A DNA stretch of 17,283 bases from Aliishimia sp045106335. GTDB lineage: Bacteria > Pseudomonadota > Alphaproteobacteria > Rhodobacterales > Rhodobacteraceae. Positions within the stretch are counted from its first letter, which is position 1; each line of letters begins with the position of its first letter. Under the pieces are notes generated by a model. That model made no database searches. It had not been told where the DNA came from and worked only from the letters and a program-made list of their open reading frames with translations. Shown one piece after another: positions 1 through 6,652 of the stretch. The position numbers and the translations under genes are program-made. Where the stretch lies: the NCBI GenBank assembly GCA_045106335.1, contig JBGCEM010000072.1, positions 1 through 17,283 on the forward strand, in the 5' to 3' direction.

Positions 1-91
1 AATGCATGTAGAAATCCTGTAAAGTGAAACTGGATTTTCCAGACAAGCAAAGCTGCCGTTTTGGCGCTGGGACGATAACTAGAGGGGAAGC

Positions 92-211
92 ATGCTATTT
101 ACACGCCCGCAAAGCGTCAATTTTGTGACAGGTAAACAAAGAGTTAAACATTGTCTTGCGCCGCGTCTTGCGCGTCAGCTGTTATGCCATGACATTCTTT
201 TACTTCATTGA
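92..211 (+). CDS. Possible small ORF or leader peptide upstream of wzy
   Basis: An ATG at 92 follows a strong Shine-Dalgarno-like stretch (agagggga, 81-88) at good spacing. It opens a 39-codon frame that ends with TGA at 209-211, 45 bases before the wzy start. The predicted peptide is basic in its middle (KQRVKH, then LAPRLARQLL) and has no signal peptide or motif I recognise. Codons 22-28 are encoded by the 9-base direct repeat region. It could be a leader peptide, or a chance frame in the untranslated leader. Only the ribosome-binding site and position support it, with no homology, so confidence is low. Confidence 0.2.
   Translation: MLFTRPQSVNFVTGKQRVKHCLAPRLARQLLCHDILLLH
153..173. repeat. 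Tandem 9-base direct repeat in the wzy leader
   Basis: The sequence gtcttgcgc occurs at 153-161 and again at 165-173, a 12-base period of roughly one helical turn. Two copies on the same DNA face could be a regulator site, but two 9-mers may also be chance. No matching site was noticed elsewhere in the window. Confidence 0.25.
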
Positions 212-256
212 CAGTAGTGCTAAAAACACGGCCAAGGAAACGGGGCGTCGCGTGAC

Positions 257-1657
257 ATGACAACACTAGCTACTTTCATTGGTGTCGCGGCTTATCTCGC
301 GACGTATGTGACCATTCTGAAACGCACGTTTCTTGCAATTTCGCCCCAGCGACATCAGTTAAGCGGAGCGATTTTTTTGATGAACAATTGCCTGTTTATT
401 ATTCCTGCCCTTTTCATTGTCCCGATTTACGGGGCCGAGCAGATTAGAGTTCTGCGCTACGTTGAGAACGATTCCGTTATTGGCATCCATGCGATTGTCA
501 TCTTTTCCATGCTTACGTTTGTTCTTTGCTTTGCCTTGTTGAGCTCGGTCTTGGGGAGGTTACTGTTCTACGATATGCGTAAAGTTTATCGAGACTTGGA
601 GAACCCCGTTATTTCTAGCCGCGTTCTGGCATTTTGTCGGATTATGTTGCTGTCGATTCCTGCGGCAATCATGGTGAATATTGTCGTATTTGGCGGTCAG
701 CACGCGCTTTTTGGCGCTGCCTTTTATGACTTGAATGCGGGTGCCATCCGTCACGAAAATGAGAGCTCTGTGTTTGCGGCTTATGCCAAACACTATTTTC
801 ACGTCATCTCACTATTGGTGGCACCATGCCTGGCGTTGCCAATTTATCGTCGGCGACATACCGAACGCGTAATTTCTGTCGTGCTGGTTTTTGCTGCATT
901 AACGTCGCATGGATCAAAATCCCCGTTTATCTTTTTTCTGATTGTCTTGTTTTTCGCAATGTTGGAAAAGAGTGCCTTGAATGCTGGGCGCAGCGATGCG
1001 TATGCGATGTTTTCCGCAAAACGGGTCATGTTTGCCGTGTTTGGGTTGTTGAGCGCGTTTCTTGCTTTTTACTTCTTTGCGACAACGTTCTTTCTTGGCG
1101 AGAATAACGCGTTTTGGGATTATTTCTGGAATCGCGCTTTCATAGGCCAGATGGCGGGCATGTATGAGCAGTTCAACTTATTTCTTTTTGATCCAAGTTT
1201 TAGCTGGCACAGTGTGCCTTTCGCCAGCCTGTTGATTGATTACCCAAGCTTCCATAAGGAACTGATGCTGGTGAGCGAAAACCTTGTTGACCCTGACCGC
1301 ATCGGGATCAAGGTGACGTTCTTCTCAGCCGAGGCATACGGGATGTTCGGATGGAGCGGAGTTGTGATTGCGCCATTTTTGCTGGCCATACAATTTGTTA
1401 TGACTTTCCTGCTGCTTAACGCAGCCATCGATCGTCTGATCTTGCGTAACCGTGAGTTGTCGAAGTATGTGACATCTTTCTTCTTTGTTGCCTATTTTTC
1501 CTTCACCGACGGCATTTCAGAGATGCTCTTACTCAAAGGCGCGATTTTTGTGCTCGTTTTAATGTTGCCAGTTATTTTTTGCATGGTGCTGCGTGGGACA
1601 TGGATGTCTTATGATGCCCGTAGATCGAGTTTTGTGAATGGCCGGGTAACGTCATGA
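257..1657 (+). CDS. Wzy-like oligosaccharide repeat-unit polymerase (membrane protein)
   Basis: This is a 466-residue integral membrane protein. Hydrophobic segments lie near residues 4-22, 38-58, 76-104, 125-146, 183-198, 205-235, 257-280, 366-390, 404-420 and 426-446. A long hydrophilic loop of about 85 residues (roughly 281-365) sits between late helices. Topology and loop match O-antigen/capsule polymerases (Wzy), which join lipid-linked repeat units at the periplasmic face. SHGSKSP (217-223) and FFSAEAYGMFG (355-365) resemble conserved patches of the family, although Wzy proteins share little sequence. It heads the plus operon and its stop overlaps the next start (ATGA, 1654-1657). The window also has a flippase and an initiating transferase, so a polymerase is expected. 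The start ATG has only a weak purine run (ggaaacgggg) upstream. The gene is visibly T-rich: 22 of the 60 bases at 901-960 are G or C. A ligase-like membrane protein is the alternative. Confidence 0.75.
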   Translation: MTTLATFIGVAAYLATYVTILKRTFLAISPQRHQLSGAIFLMNNCLFIIPALFIVPIYGAEQIRVLRYVENDSVIGIHAIVIFSMLTFVLCFALLSSVLGRLLFYDMRKVYRDLENPVISSRVLAFCRIMLLSIPAAIMVNIVVFGGQHALFGAAFYDLNAGAIRHENESSVFAAYAKHYFHVISLLVAPCLALPIYRRRHTERVISVVLVFAALTSHGSKSPFIFFLIVLFFAMLEKSALNAGRSDAYAMFSAKRVMFAVFGLLSAFLAFYFFATTFFLGENNAFWDYFWNRAFIGQMAGMYEQFNLFLFDPSFSWHSVPFASLLIDYPSFHKELMLVSENLVDPDRIGIKVTFFSAEAYGMFGWSGVVIAPFLLAIQFVMTFLLLNAAIDRLILRNRELSKYVTSFFFVAYFSFTDGISEMLLLKGAIFVLVLMLPVIFCMVLRGTWMSYDARRSSFVNGRVTS

Positions 1658-2208
1658 GAATAGTGCCGACACCCTTGTCTGATGCGGTGCTCGCAACAGG
1701 CATGCCCGCGTTTCATGATCATCGTGGGTCTTTCCGCCGCGTCTTTTGTCAATCGCTGTTTTCTGCTGAGTCCTGTCCGTTTGAGGTGCGCCAAATCAAT
1801 CTGTCGCGTACCACCACGCAAGGCGCATTGCGTGGGATGCATTTTCAGCAGGGCCAAGCGGCAGAAGATAAGCTGGTGACCTGTTTGAAAGGTGAGATCT
1901 TTGATGTTGCAGTGGATTTGCGCGCAGGGTCTGACACTTATGGCGCGTGGCATGGCGTTAAGCTATCGGGTGAAACACCGCAATCATTCTTGATTCCAAA
2001 GGGTTTTGCCCATGGGTTTCAGGCACTTACCGCAGATGTTGAGATGCTTTATCTGATGAGCGCGGACTATGATCCCACTGCAGAAGCTGGACTTCACTAT
2101 GCTTGCCCCAAGACTGCGATTAAATGGCCTTTGCCCATTGTTGACCTGTCTGAACGCGACAAGACCCACCCGCAGCTTGACGATATCACGCCGGTATCAT
2201 TGTCATGA
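1654..2208 (+). CDS. RmlC-like NDP-4-keto-6-deoxysugar 3,5-epimerase
   Basis: The 184-residue cupin matches the usual length of dTDP-4-dehydrorhamnose 3,5-epimerase (RmlC/RfbC), which epimerises C3 and/or C5 of a 4-keto-6-deoxyhexose nucleotide. Family signatures are in order: HDHRGSFRRVF (21-31), LRGMHFQ (59-65) with the catalytic His63, KLVTCLKGEIFDVAVDLR (73-90) with Lys73, IPKGFAHGFQAL (114-125), a Tyr in the SADYDP block (139), and LSERDK with Asp169, which in RmlC pairs with the His. The catalytic set looks complete. No rmlA, rmlB or rmlD is in the window. The only 4-keto-6-deoxysugar supply visible is CDP-linked (RfbF/RfbG on the other strand), so the natural substrate is probably a CDP sugar, perhaps after C-methylation. 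That is inference. The start is fixed by the ATGA overlap with wzy, and the end by another with the next SDR. Confidence 0.88.
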   Translation: MRIVPTPLSDAVLATGMPAFHDHRGSFRRVFCQSLFSAESCPFEVRQINLSRTTTQGALRGMHFQQGQAAEDKLVTCLKGEIFDVAVDLRAGSDTYGAWHGVKLSGETPQSFLIPKGFAHGFQALTADVEMLYLMSADYDPTAEAGLHYACPKTAIKWPLPIVDLSERDKTHPQLDDITPVSLS

Positions 2209-3050
2209 CCGCCTCTGTTTTACTGACAGGTGCGACAGGCTTTGTTGGTCGTGCCGTTGCCATAAATTTGATCAAGCGCGGTATTCCATTGCGCCTTGTG
2301 CTGCGTCCGGGACGCGCAAACACGCTACCGGTCGAATTTGCCAATGTAGAGATTACAGAGACCGCCGATCTATTCGCAGAGTCGGTTGATTGGTGGGCGC
2401 AAACCTGTGCCGGGGTATCAACTGTGGTCCACCTTGCTTGGCATGTTGACCCTGCTGACTATCTGACCTCGCACAAGAACCTGACTTGTTTGTCGGGTAC
2501 GCTCGCTGTGGCGCAAGGGGCTGTGGAGGCTGGCGTTTCGCGGTTTGTCGGCGTTGGCACCTGCTTTGAATATGATCTGACCTATGGGGATTTATCGGTA
2601 GAGACGACCCCGCTTGTTCCGCTCACCCCTTATGCTGCTGCCAAGATCGCGGCCTTCCAATGTTTGGACCAATGGTTCGCCCAGACAGATATAGCGTTTT
2701 TATGGGGTCGCTTGTTTTACCTTTACGGTCAGGGTGAAAACCAGGCGCGTTTGGTTCCGTTTCTGCATGATCGGTTGTCGCGTGGTGAAGAGGCGCCGCT
2801 GTCGTCTGGAAATCAGGTCAGAGACTTCCAAGATGTGGCGCAGGCCGCTGACCTTTTGGTGCGTGCCGCACTTTCAAAGACAACAGGTGCCTTTAACGTC
2901 TGTTCTGGCGAGGGTATCACGGTGCGTGCATTGGCAGAGCAGATCGCCGATTGCTATGGCCGACGCGATCTTTTGCGGTTCGGTGCGCGCCCTGACAAGC
3001 TTGTCGACCCACCGCGCGTTGTCGGGATTCCGACCCCTCTTGTCAATTAG
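2205..3050 (+). CDS. Extended SDR, probable NDP-4-ketosugar reductase, C-terminus apparently short
   Basis: This 281-residue NAD(P)-dependent extended short-chain dehydrogenase has the Rossmann glycine motif GATGFVG (9-15). The catalytic region carries VGVGTCFEYD (115-124), with Thr119 at the usual Ser/Thr position, and YAAAK (Tyr143, Lys147). The GTCxEYD variant, in place of SSxxVYG, recalls SDRs that reduce 4-keto-6-deoxysugar nucleotides, such as the abequose-synthase type. A likely role is the C4 reduction that finishes the CDP-deoxyhexose made with RfbF, RfbG, the C-methyltransferase and the preceding epimerase. The protein ends abruptly after DPPRVVGIPTPLVN. Relatives usually continue there with about 25-35 residues containing an LGW-P-type block, so the C-terminus looks truncated. 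The stop TAG (3048-3050) lies inside the end of the convergent GT2 gene. The start is set by the ATGA overlap at 2205-2208. Substrate is unproven. Confidence 0.8.
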   Translation: MTASVLLTGATGFVGRAVAINLIKRGIPLRLVLRPGRANTLPVEFANVEITETADLFAESVDWWAQTCAGVSTVVHLAWHVDPADYLTSHKNLTCLSGTLAVAQGAVEAGVSRFVGVGTCFEYDLTYGDLSVETTPLVPLTPYAAAKIAAFQCLDQWFAQTDIAFLWGRLFYLYGQGENQARLVPFLHDRLSRGEEAPLSSGNQVRDFQDVAQAADLLVRAALSKTTGAFNVCSGEGITVRALAEQIADCYGRRDLLRFGARPDKLVDPPRVVGIPTPLVN

Positions 3051-3864
3051 AGCCCGTGCTGAGTTTTTTGCGGATCGATAGCATGCGCCCGTAGCGCTTC
3101 CACGCTTTAAGGGCGCTGATGTGTCCTGCAAGAGAGGGTGCGAATTGCTCAATTTCTGCCAATGTGCTTTCAGCGTTTCGCAAGAAGGCAGAGAGTTGGT
3201 CGCCGTGAATACGGTGTTCATAGAGAATGTCTTGCGACTGTCCTATTGTGCCTCCGGCCAACAGAACACTGAGCCAGAAGGTTTGATCGACCAGATATTG
3301 ATAGGTCCCGTCGAAAAGCAGGTCATCTGGCAGCGCTTCGCGCCGGTAGATCGCACACGGGGCCATCAGGTGATTGTAGGAGGCGAGTTTTTTCAGCCCT
3401 GTTTCGCCGCGCAGCTCGGGCCCCCGCCATTTGTAAATCAACCGCCGGGCAGTGTTTTTGACGCTCGTGATATCATCCCCGGTGTCGTTGATCAGCGCCC
3501 CTTGGCAAAAGATAAGCCATGCCTCCGGGAAACGGGTGGCCGCCTTTTTCATACCAGAGATAAACTGCGGTTTGAGCCGGTCATCCGCATGGACAATTGC
3601 GAAATAGGGTTGCGTTGCGGCCTTAATACAGCGGTTGAAATTCCCGGCTAGATCGACGCCGTCTTCTGAGCGCATGAGTTTCAGCCGTTTGTCGTCCTTC
3701 GCCAGCAAGGTGACTCTGTCCGGTGTGTCGTCGGTGGATGCGTTGTCCATGACGGTGACTGTGAAATCCCGGTCATCTTGTATCAGAATGCTTTCAATAC
3801 ATTCAGTCAGAAGCGCCCCGCCGTTGCGTACGGGTACAAAGATTTCAATAGTCGTGTCTGTCAT
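3043..3864 (-). CDS. GT2-family (GT-A fold) glycosyltransferase
   Basis: A 273-residue soluble protein without membrane helices. The N-terminus IEIFVPVRNGGALLTECIESIL (from residue 6) and MDNASTDDTPD (39-49) form the classic GT2 nucleotide-binding half. HADD (92-95) is the DXD-type motif that binds metal and the NDP-sugar. Asp193 in the YLVDQTFW block is a candidate catalytic base. It should transfer one sugar to the lipid-linked unit at the inner face of the cytoplasmic membrane. Donor and acceptor cannot be read from sequence. It is the last gene of the minus series. Its start overlaps the stop of the phosphoglycosyl transferase gene (ATGA, 3861-3864), suggesting coupled translation and consecutive steps. 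Its last 8 bases overlap the 3' end of the opposing SDR gene. Confidence 0.88.
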   Translation of the reverse strand: MTDTTIEIFVPVRNGGALLTECIESILIQDDRDFTVTVMDNASTDDTPDRVTLLAKDDKRLKLMRSEDGVDLAGNFNRCIKAATQPYFAIVHADDRLKPQFISGMKKAATRFPEAWLIFCQGALINDTGDDITSVKNTARRLIYKWRGPELRGETGLKKLASYNHLMAPCAIYRREALPDDLLFDGTYQYLVDQTFWLSVLLAGGTIGQSQDILYEHRIHGDQLSAFLRNAESTLAEIEQFAPSLAGHISALKAWKRYGRMLSIRKKLSTGSN

Positions 3865-4514
3865 TCGCGTATCCTTCGCGCGCGCCGTCCTGGCAAAGGC
3901 GCGATCTTTGCTGCTGTTAGATAGAGGATGTAACAGTCCAATGTGAGGCTGCGTTTTTGCAGGTAAATTCGATCAAGCCAAGCTTTGCGGGGTACGCAGC
4001 GCGCGATGTAGATCGCTTCTGTTTCTTCGGCGGTTGTTGCTTGGGCAAGCAGCCGCGCTTCGGTCTTGTGATACATTATGGACGCGAGCCCGGTGATCCC
4101 CGGTGGGGTGCGAAGGACGTGCCGATAGAGTTCTGGGAACATGTCCGTGTAGCGTCGCAGCGGTGGGCGTGGGCCGACAAAGCTCATCTCGCCACGGATC
4201 ACGTTCCACAATTGCGGCAGTTCATCCAGCCGGACATCGCGCAGGGCTTTTCCCAAAGGCGTGATCCGGTTTGACTTATCTCCACCTGAAACACCGGTGT
4301 TTTTATCCGCCATATCCGGCACTCGCATTGTGCGGAATTTGATCAGTTGAAACGGCTTTTCAACGGTTTTCATCCGCTCGGCGATATAGAAAATGGGCAA
4401 ATCCCTGCGGACGACCATCCAGATGCTGAGCCCGATGAGTATTGGCAGTGAAAGAATGACCAAAACGACCGCAAGCGTCAGATCAAAAAGACGTTTCCAG
4501 AGTGGCAGGCTCAT
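3861..4514 (-). CDS. Initiating phosphoglycosyl transferase (bacterial sugar transferase, PglC-like size)
   Basis: The 217-residue protein is a small monotopic phosphoglycosyl transferase that moves a sugar-1-phosphate from an NDP-sugar to undecaprenyl phosphate, the first step of repeat-unit assembly. It has an N-terminal hydrophobic segment (residues 8-34) with a Ser22/Pro24 break like the re-entrant helix of PglC, then KFRTM (59-63), the catalytic Asp97-Glu98 in RLDELPQLWNV, SFVGPRP (111-117) and PGITGLA (138-144). The extra helices of WbaP/WcaJ-type enzymes are absent. The sugar is unknown. An SDR directly upstream (4-base overlap) and a GT2 directly downstream (4-base overlap) suggest these three act together. 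The adjacent SDR raises the possibility that the first sugar is a deoxy-amino sugar of QuiNAc/FucNAc type, but no UDP-GlcNAc 4,6-dehydratase is in the window. Confidence 0.92.
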   Translation of the reverse strand: MSLPLWKRLFDLTLAVVLVILSLPILIGLSIWMVVRRDLPIFYIAERMKTVEKPFQLIKFRTMRVPDMADKNTGVSGGDKSNRITPLGKALRDVRLDELPQLWNVIRGEMSFVGPRPPLRRYTDMFPELYRHVLRTPPGITGLASIMYHKTEARLLAQATTAEETEAIYIARCVPRKAWLDRIYLQKRSLTLDCYILYLTAAKIAPLPGRRARRIRE

Positions 4515-5392
4515 CGTGACATATGCTCCAAATATTCATCCACGAGGGTTTGGGATGTCACGGGCCGAAGCACATCGCCGATTTCCGCTGCAAGTCTTTC
4601 GTGGCACAGCCCGACTTTGGCGATCGCATTTTCGGGGGCTGGTCGCCAGTTTAGCTGCATCGAACCGGGATGCGCTCTGTCTAGGGAGGTGAGTAGATCC
4701 TCCATGCCGATGGGCGGCGGTGCAATGATGTTCAGGCAGGCTGGAAGTTGTTGCGGTGCTAGTGCAATGGCCCCAATTACATCGGCAAGCCCCTTCGGCC
4801 CGATGTAAGACCGTTGCGGGCCTGAGCCATCGGTGAACTGATCGAGTGTGATGTCGATTGCTTTTGTCTGGGCCGTGAATTGCCCCAAAAGCGCATCCGC
4901 GCCCGCAACATTTCCAATCCGCAATGTTGTCAAGTCAGAACCAGCCTGTTGACCGAGCGCTTGTTCCAACGCGGCCTTGGACCGCCCATAGGCTGACAGG
5001 GGCGCCAGTGTGTCGGTCTCTTTGAAAAGCTGATCTGCAACGGTTGGTCGCCCATAAACCGCCGCTGAGGAGGCCATCAAGATGCGGGGCACCCCGGCAT
5101 TGCGCGCTGCGCCCAGAACATCGATCGCAAGGTCGCGGTTCACCTTGGCAAAGTCATCTTCTCTTGCTGCACCAGTTGGCGTTGTACCGATCAGATTGAG
5201 CAAGGCTGCAGTGCCGACAAGATTCGATTGTAAGGTATCCGCCCCATCTTCGGGGTTCCAGTGGAGGTAGGCCGTGTGCGGCTTGCGGCTTTGGCCGATA
5301 ACCTCGAGGTCGCGCCTCTCGGCTAGCCCAGACATCATCATTTGGCCAAGGCGGCCTGTCGCGCCGAGTATTGTGATCCGTGGCGCAGACAT
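4511..5392 (-). CDS. Extended SDR, NDP-sugar epimerase/reductase (WcaG-like)
   Basis: A 293-residue NAD(P)-dependent extended SDR. From the chosen start, GATGRLG lies at 10-16, the catalytic Ser at about 108-109 in ASSAAVYG, and the YGRSK pair is Tyr135/Lys139. The frame is open for 29 more codons upstream, but those lie inside the 3' end of the C-methyltransferase gene and do not resemble the family. I therefore start at the ATG ending at 5392, 4 bases after that gene's TAA, which places the glycine motif near the N-terminus as usual. It probably acts on a 4-keto sugar, either finishing the CDP-branched sugar (after RfbG and the C-methyltransferase just upstream) or reducing the sugar used by the phosphoglycosyl transferase just downstream. 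The overlap with the latter is ATGA at 4511-4514. Sequence alone does not decide between these roles. Confidence 0.82.
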   Translation of the reverse strand: MSAPRITILGATGRLGQMMMSGLAERRDLEVIGQSRKPHTAYLHWNPEDGADTLQSNLVGTAALLNLIGTTPTGAAREDDFAKVNRDLAIDVLGAARNAGVPRILMASSAAVYGRPTVADQLFKETDTLAPLSAYGRSKAALEQALGQQAGSDLTTLRIGNVAGADALLGQFTAQTKAIDITLDQFTDGSGPQRSYIGPKGLADVIGAIALAPQQLPACLNIIAPPPIGMEDLLTSLDRAHPGSMQLNWRPAPENAIAKVGLCHERLAAEIGDVLRPVTSQTLVDEYLEHMSR

Positions 5393-5396
5393 GGGA

Positions 5397-6650
5397 TTAA
5401 AAGATTGCCAACTCGGGAATAGCCACAACAAACTGTCCGCCGTGGTCCCGGATTCCGGACAACTGTTGTGCGATTTCATCCCGCAGGTTCCATGGCAGGA
5501 TCACGACATAGTCAGGCTTGCTGGCCAGCAAAATGTCGGGGTCGACCACGGGTATATGCGCGCCAGGCAGCAGGCGTCCCTGCTTTTGTGGGGATTTATC
5601 AGCGACCATTTCGATCAAATCAGCCCCGATACCTGCGTAGTTCAGCAAGGTGTTACCCTTTGCTGCAGCCCCGTAACCGACGACCCGTTTTCCGCTTTCT
5701 TGCGCATCGAGCAAGAAGCGCAGCAGGTTACGTTTGATTTCGATCACCCGCGTTTGGAAGGTAGCATAAGTTGCCGCATCGGTCAGCCCGGCGGCGATTT
5801 CTTGCTGAAGTGTCTGTTCAACGGCATCTGTTTGCGCATGTGGACCGTCGTCAAAACAAGCAAAGACTCGCAGTGATCCGCCATGGGTTGGAAGCTGTTC
5901 CACGTCAAAGACCCGTAGTCCGTGCCCGTTCAGGATTGCCTTGACGGCGGTCAGACTGAGGTAGCTGAAATGTTCATGGTAGATTGTGTCGAATTGGTTT
6001 TTGGTCAGCAGGTTTTGTAGATGCGGGAATTCAAAAGTGACCACGCCGTCCTGCGCCAAAAGCTCTGGCAGGCCACCAGTGAAATCGGTGATATCGGGCA
6101 CATGGGCCAGCACATTGTTGCCAAGGATCAAGTTGGCGCGCCCGTGTTTGGCGGCAATGTCGCGTGCGGATTGCGTACCGAAAAACGTCACCTCTGATGC
6201 GACGCCGTGGTTATCCCATGCAGCCTGAGCGACGTTGCCAGAAGGCTCGACGCCTAAAGCCTTGATGCCCGCTGCCTTGATATTCTTGAGCAGGTATCCA
6301 TCGTTACTGGCAATTTCAACGACGAGGCTTTCAGGTCCGTAACCGAACCGCTTGATCATCATGTCAGTGTAATTTTTGGCATGCTCTAGCCACGACTGAG
6401 AGAAGGACGAATAATAGGCGTAGTCTTCGTTAAAGAGCGAACCTGCATCTTCAAAATAGTCGAGTTGGCTGAGCCAGCAGTTTGTGCAGATCAGCGCGTT
6501 GAGTGGCAGGTACAGTTCTGCGCCTGCCCTTTCTTCTGGCTTTAGGAAATAGTTTGAAGGCGGGTGCGAACCGAGGTTGCAGAATGGCGACAGCGTGTTT
6601 TGGCCGCAATGACGGCAGGCGGTCAAAGTTCCGGTGAAAGGCGCATTCAT
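5397..6650 (-). CDS. NDP-4-ketohexose C-3 methyltransferase (TylC3/TcaB9 type)
   Basis: The 417-residue protein has the three-part build of sugar C-methyltransferases such as TylC3 and TcaB9. An N-terminal zinc domain has Cys12/Cys15 and Cys55/Cys58. A SAM-binding Rossmann domain carries VVEIASNDGYLL (110-121). A C-terminal domain includes VVGYGAAAKGNTLLN. The signature YHEHFSYLSL (224-233) holds the Tyr, Glu and His known as catalytic-site residues in the family, followed by THGGSLRVF. These enzymes deprotonate C3 of an NDP-4-keto-6-deoxyhexose and add a methyl group from SAM, giving a branched sugar. It lies 2 bases downstream of rfbG and 4 bases upstream of an SDR, so the likely substrate is CDP-4-keto-6-deoxyglucose or its epimer. 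Family assignment is firm; the substrate and the C3 position are inferred. Confidence 0.9.
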   Translation of the reverse strand: MNAPFTGTLTACRHCGQNTLSPFCNLGSHPPSNYFLKPEERAGAELYLPLNALICTNCWLSQLDYFEDAGSLFNEDYAYYSSFSQSWLEHAKNYTDMMIKRFGYGPESLVVEIASNDGYLLKNIKAAGIKALGVEPSGNVAQAAWDNHGVASEVTFFGTQSARDIAAKHGRANLILGNNVLAHVPDITDFTGGLPELLAQDGVVTFEFPHLQNLLTKNQFDTIYHEHFSYLSLTAVKAILNGHGLRVFDVEQLPTHGGSLRVFACFDDGPHAQTDAVEQTLQQEIAAGLTDAATYATFQTRVIEIKRNLLRFLLDAQESGKRVVGYGAAAKGNTLLNYAGIGADLIEMVADKSPQKQGRLLPGAHIPVVDPDILLASKPDYVVILPWNLRDEIAQQLSGIRDHGGQFVVAIPELAIF

Positions 6651-6652
6651 TC

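Larger units (their letters stand above)
1..256. other. Upstream region without a recognised gene
   Basis: This stretch precedes the plus-strand wzy operon. It holds a six-codon open tail ending in TAA at 20-22, which could be chance or the end of a gene outside the window. There is also a small inverted repeat at 30-42, a possible 39-codon reading frame at 92-211, and a 9-base direct repeat (gtcttgcgc) at 153-161 and 165-173. A perfect TTGACA lies at 208-213, but no convincing -10 box follows at 16-18 bases, so I do not call a promoter. The operon promoter presumably lies here. Confidence 0.6.

Noticed and set aside
30..42. ctgga-ttt-tccag hairpin near the left edge, considered as a terminator
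   Set aside because: A five-base AT-containing stem with a three-base loop and no T-run is too weak to call.
208..213. Perfect TTGACA upstream of wzy, considered as a -35 box
   Set aside because: No acceptable -10 hexamer lies 16-18 bases downstream (231-236 reads gccaag).
2734..3081. Overlapping +1 frame at the SDR 3' end containing GFRPLLS, considered as the displaced C-terminus of the SDR
   Set aside because: GFRP resembles the LGW-P block, but the in-frame end VVGIPTPLVN itself fits the segment just before that block. A simple frameshift would therefore place the pieces out of order. I kept truncation as the finding.
3121..3651. 176-codon plus-strand frame
   Set aside because: It lies entirely antisense to the GT2 gene, which has clear family motifs. 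The frame has no recognisable motif.
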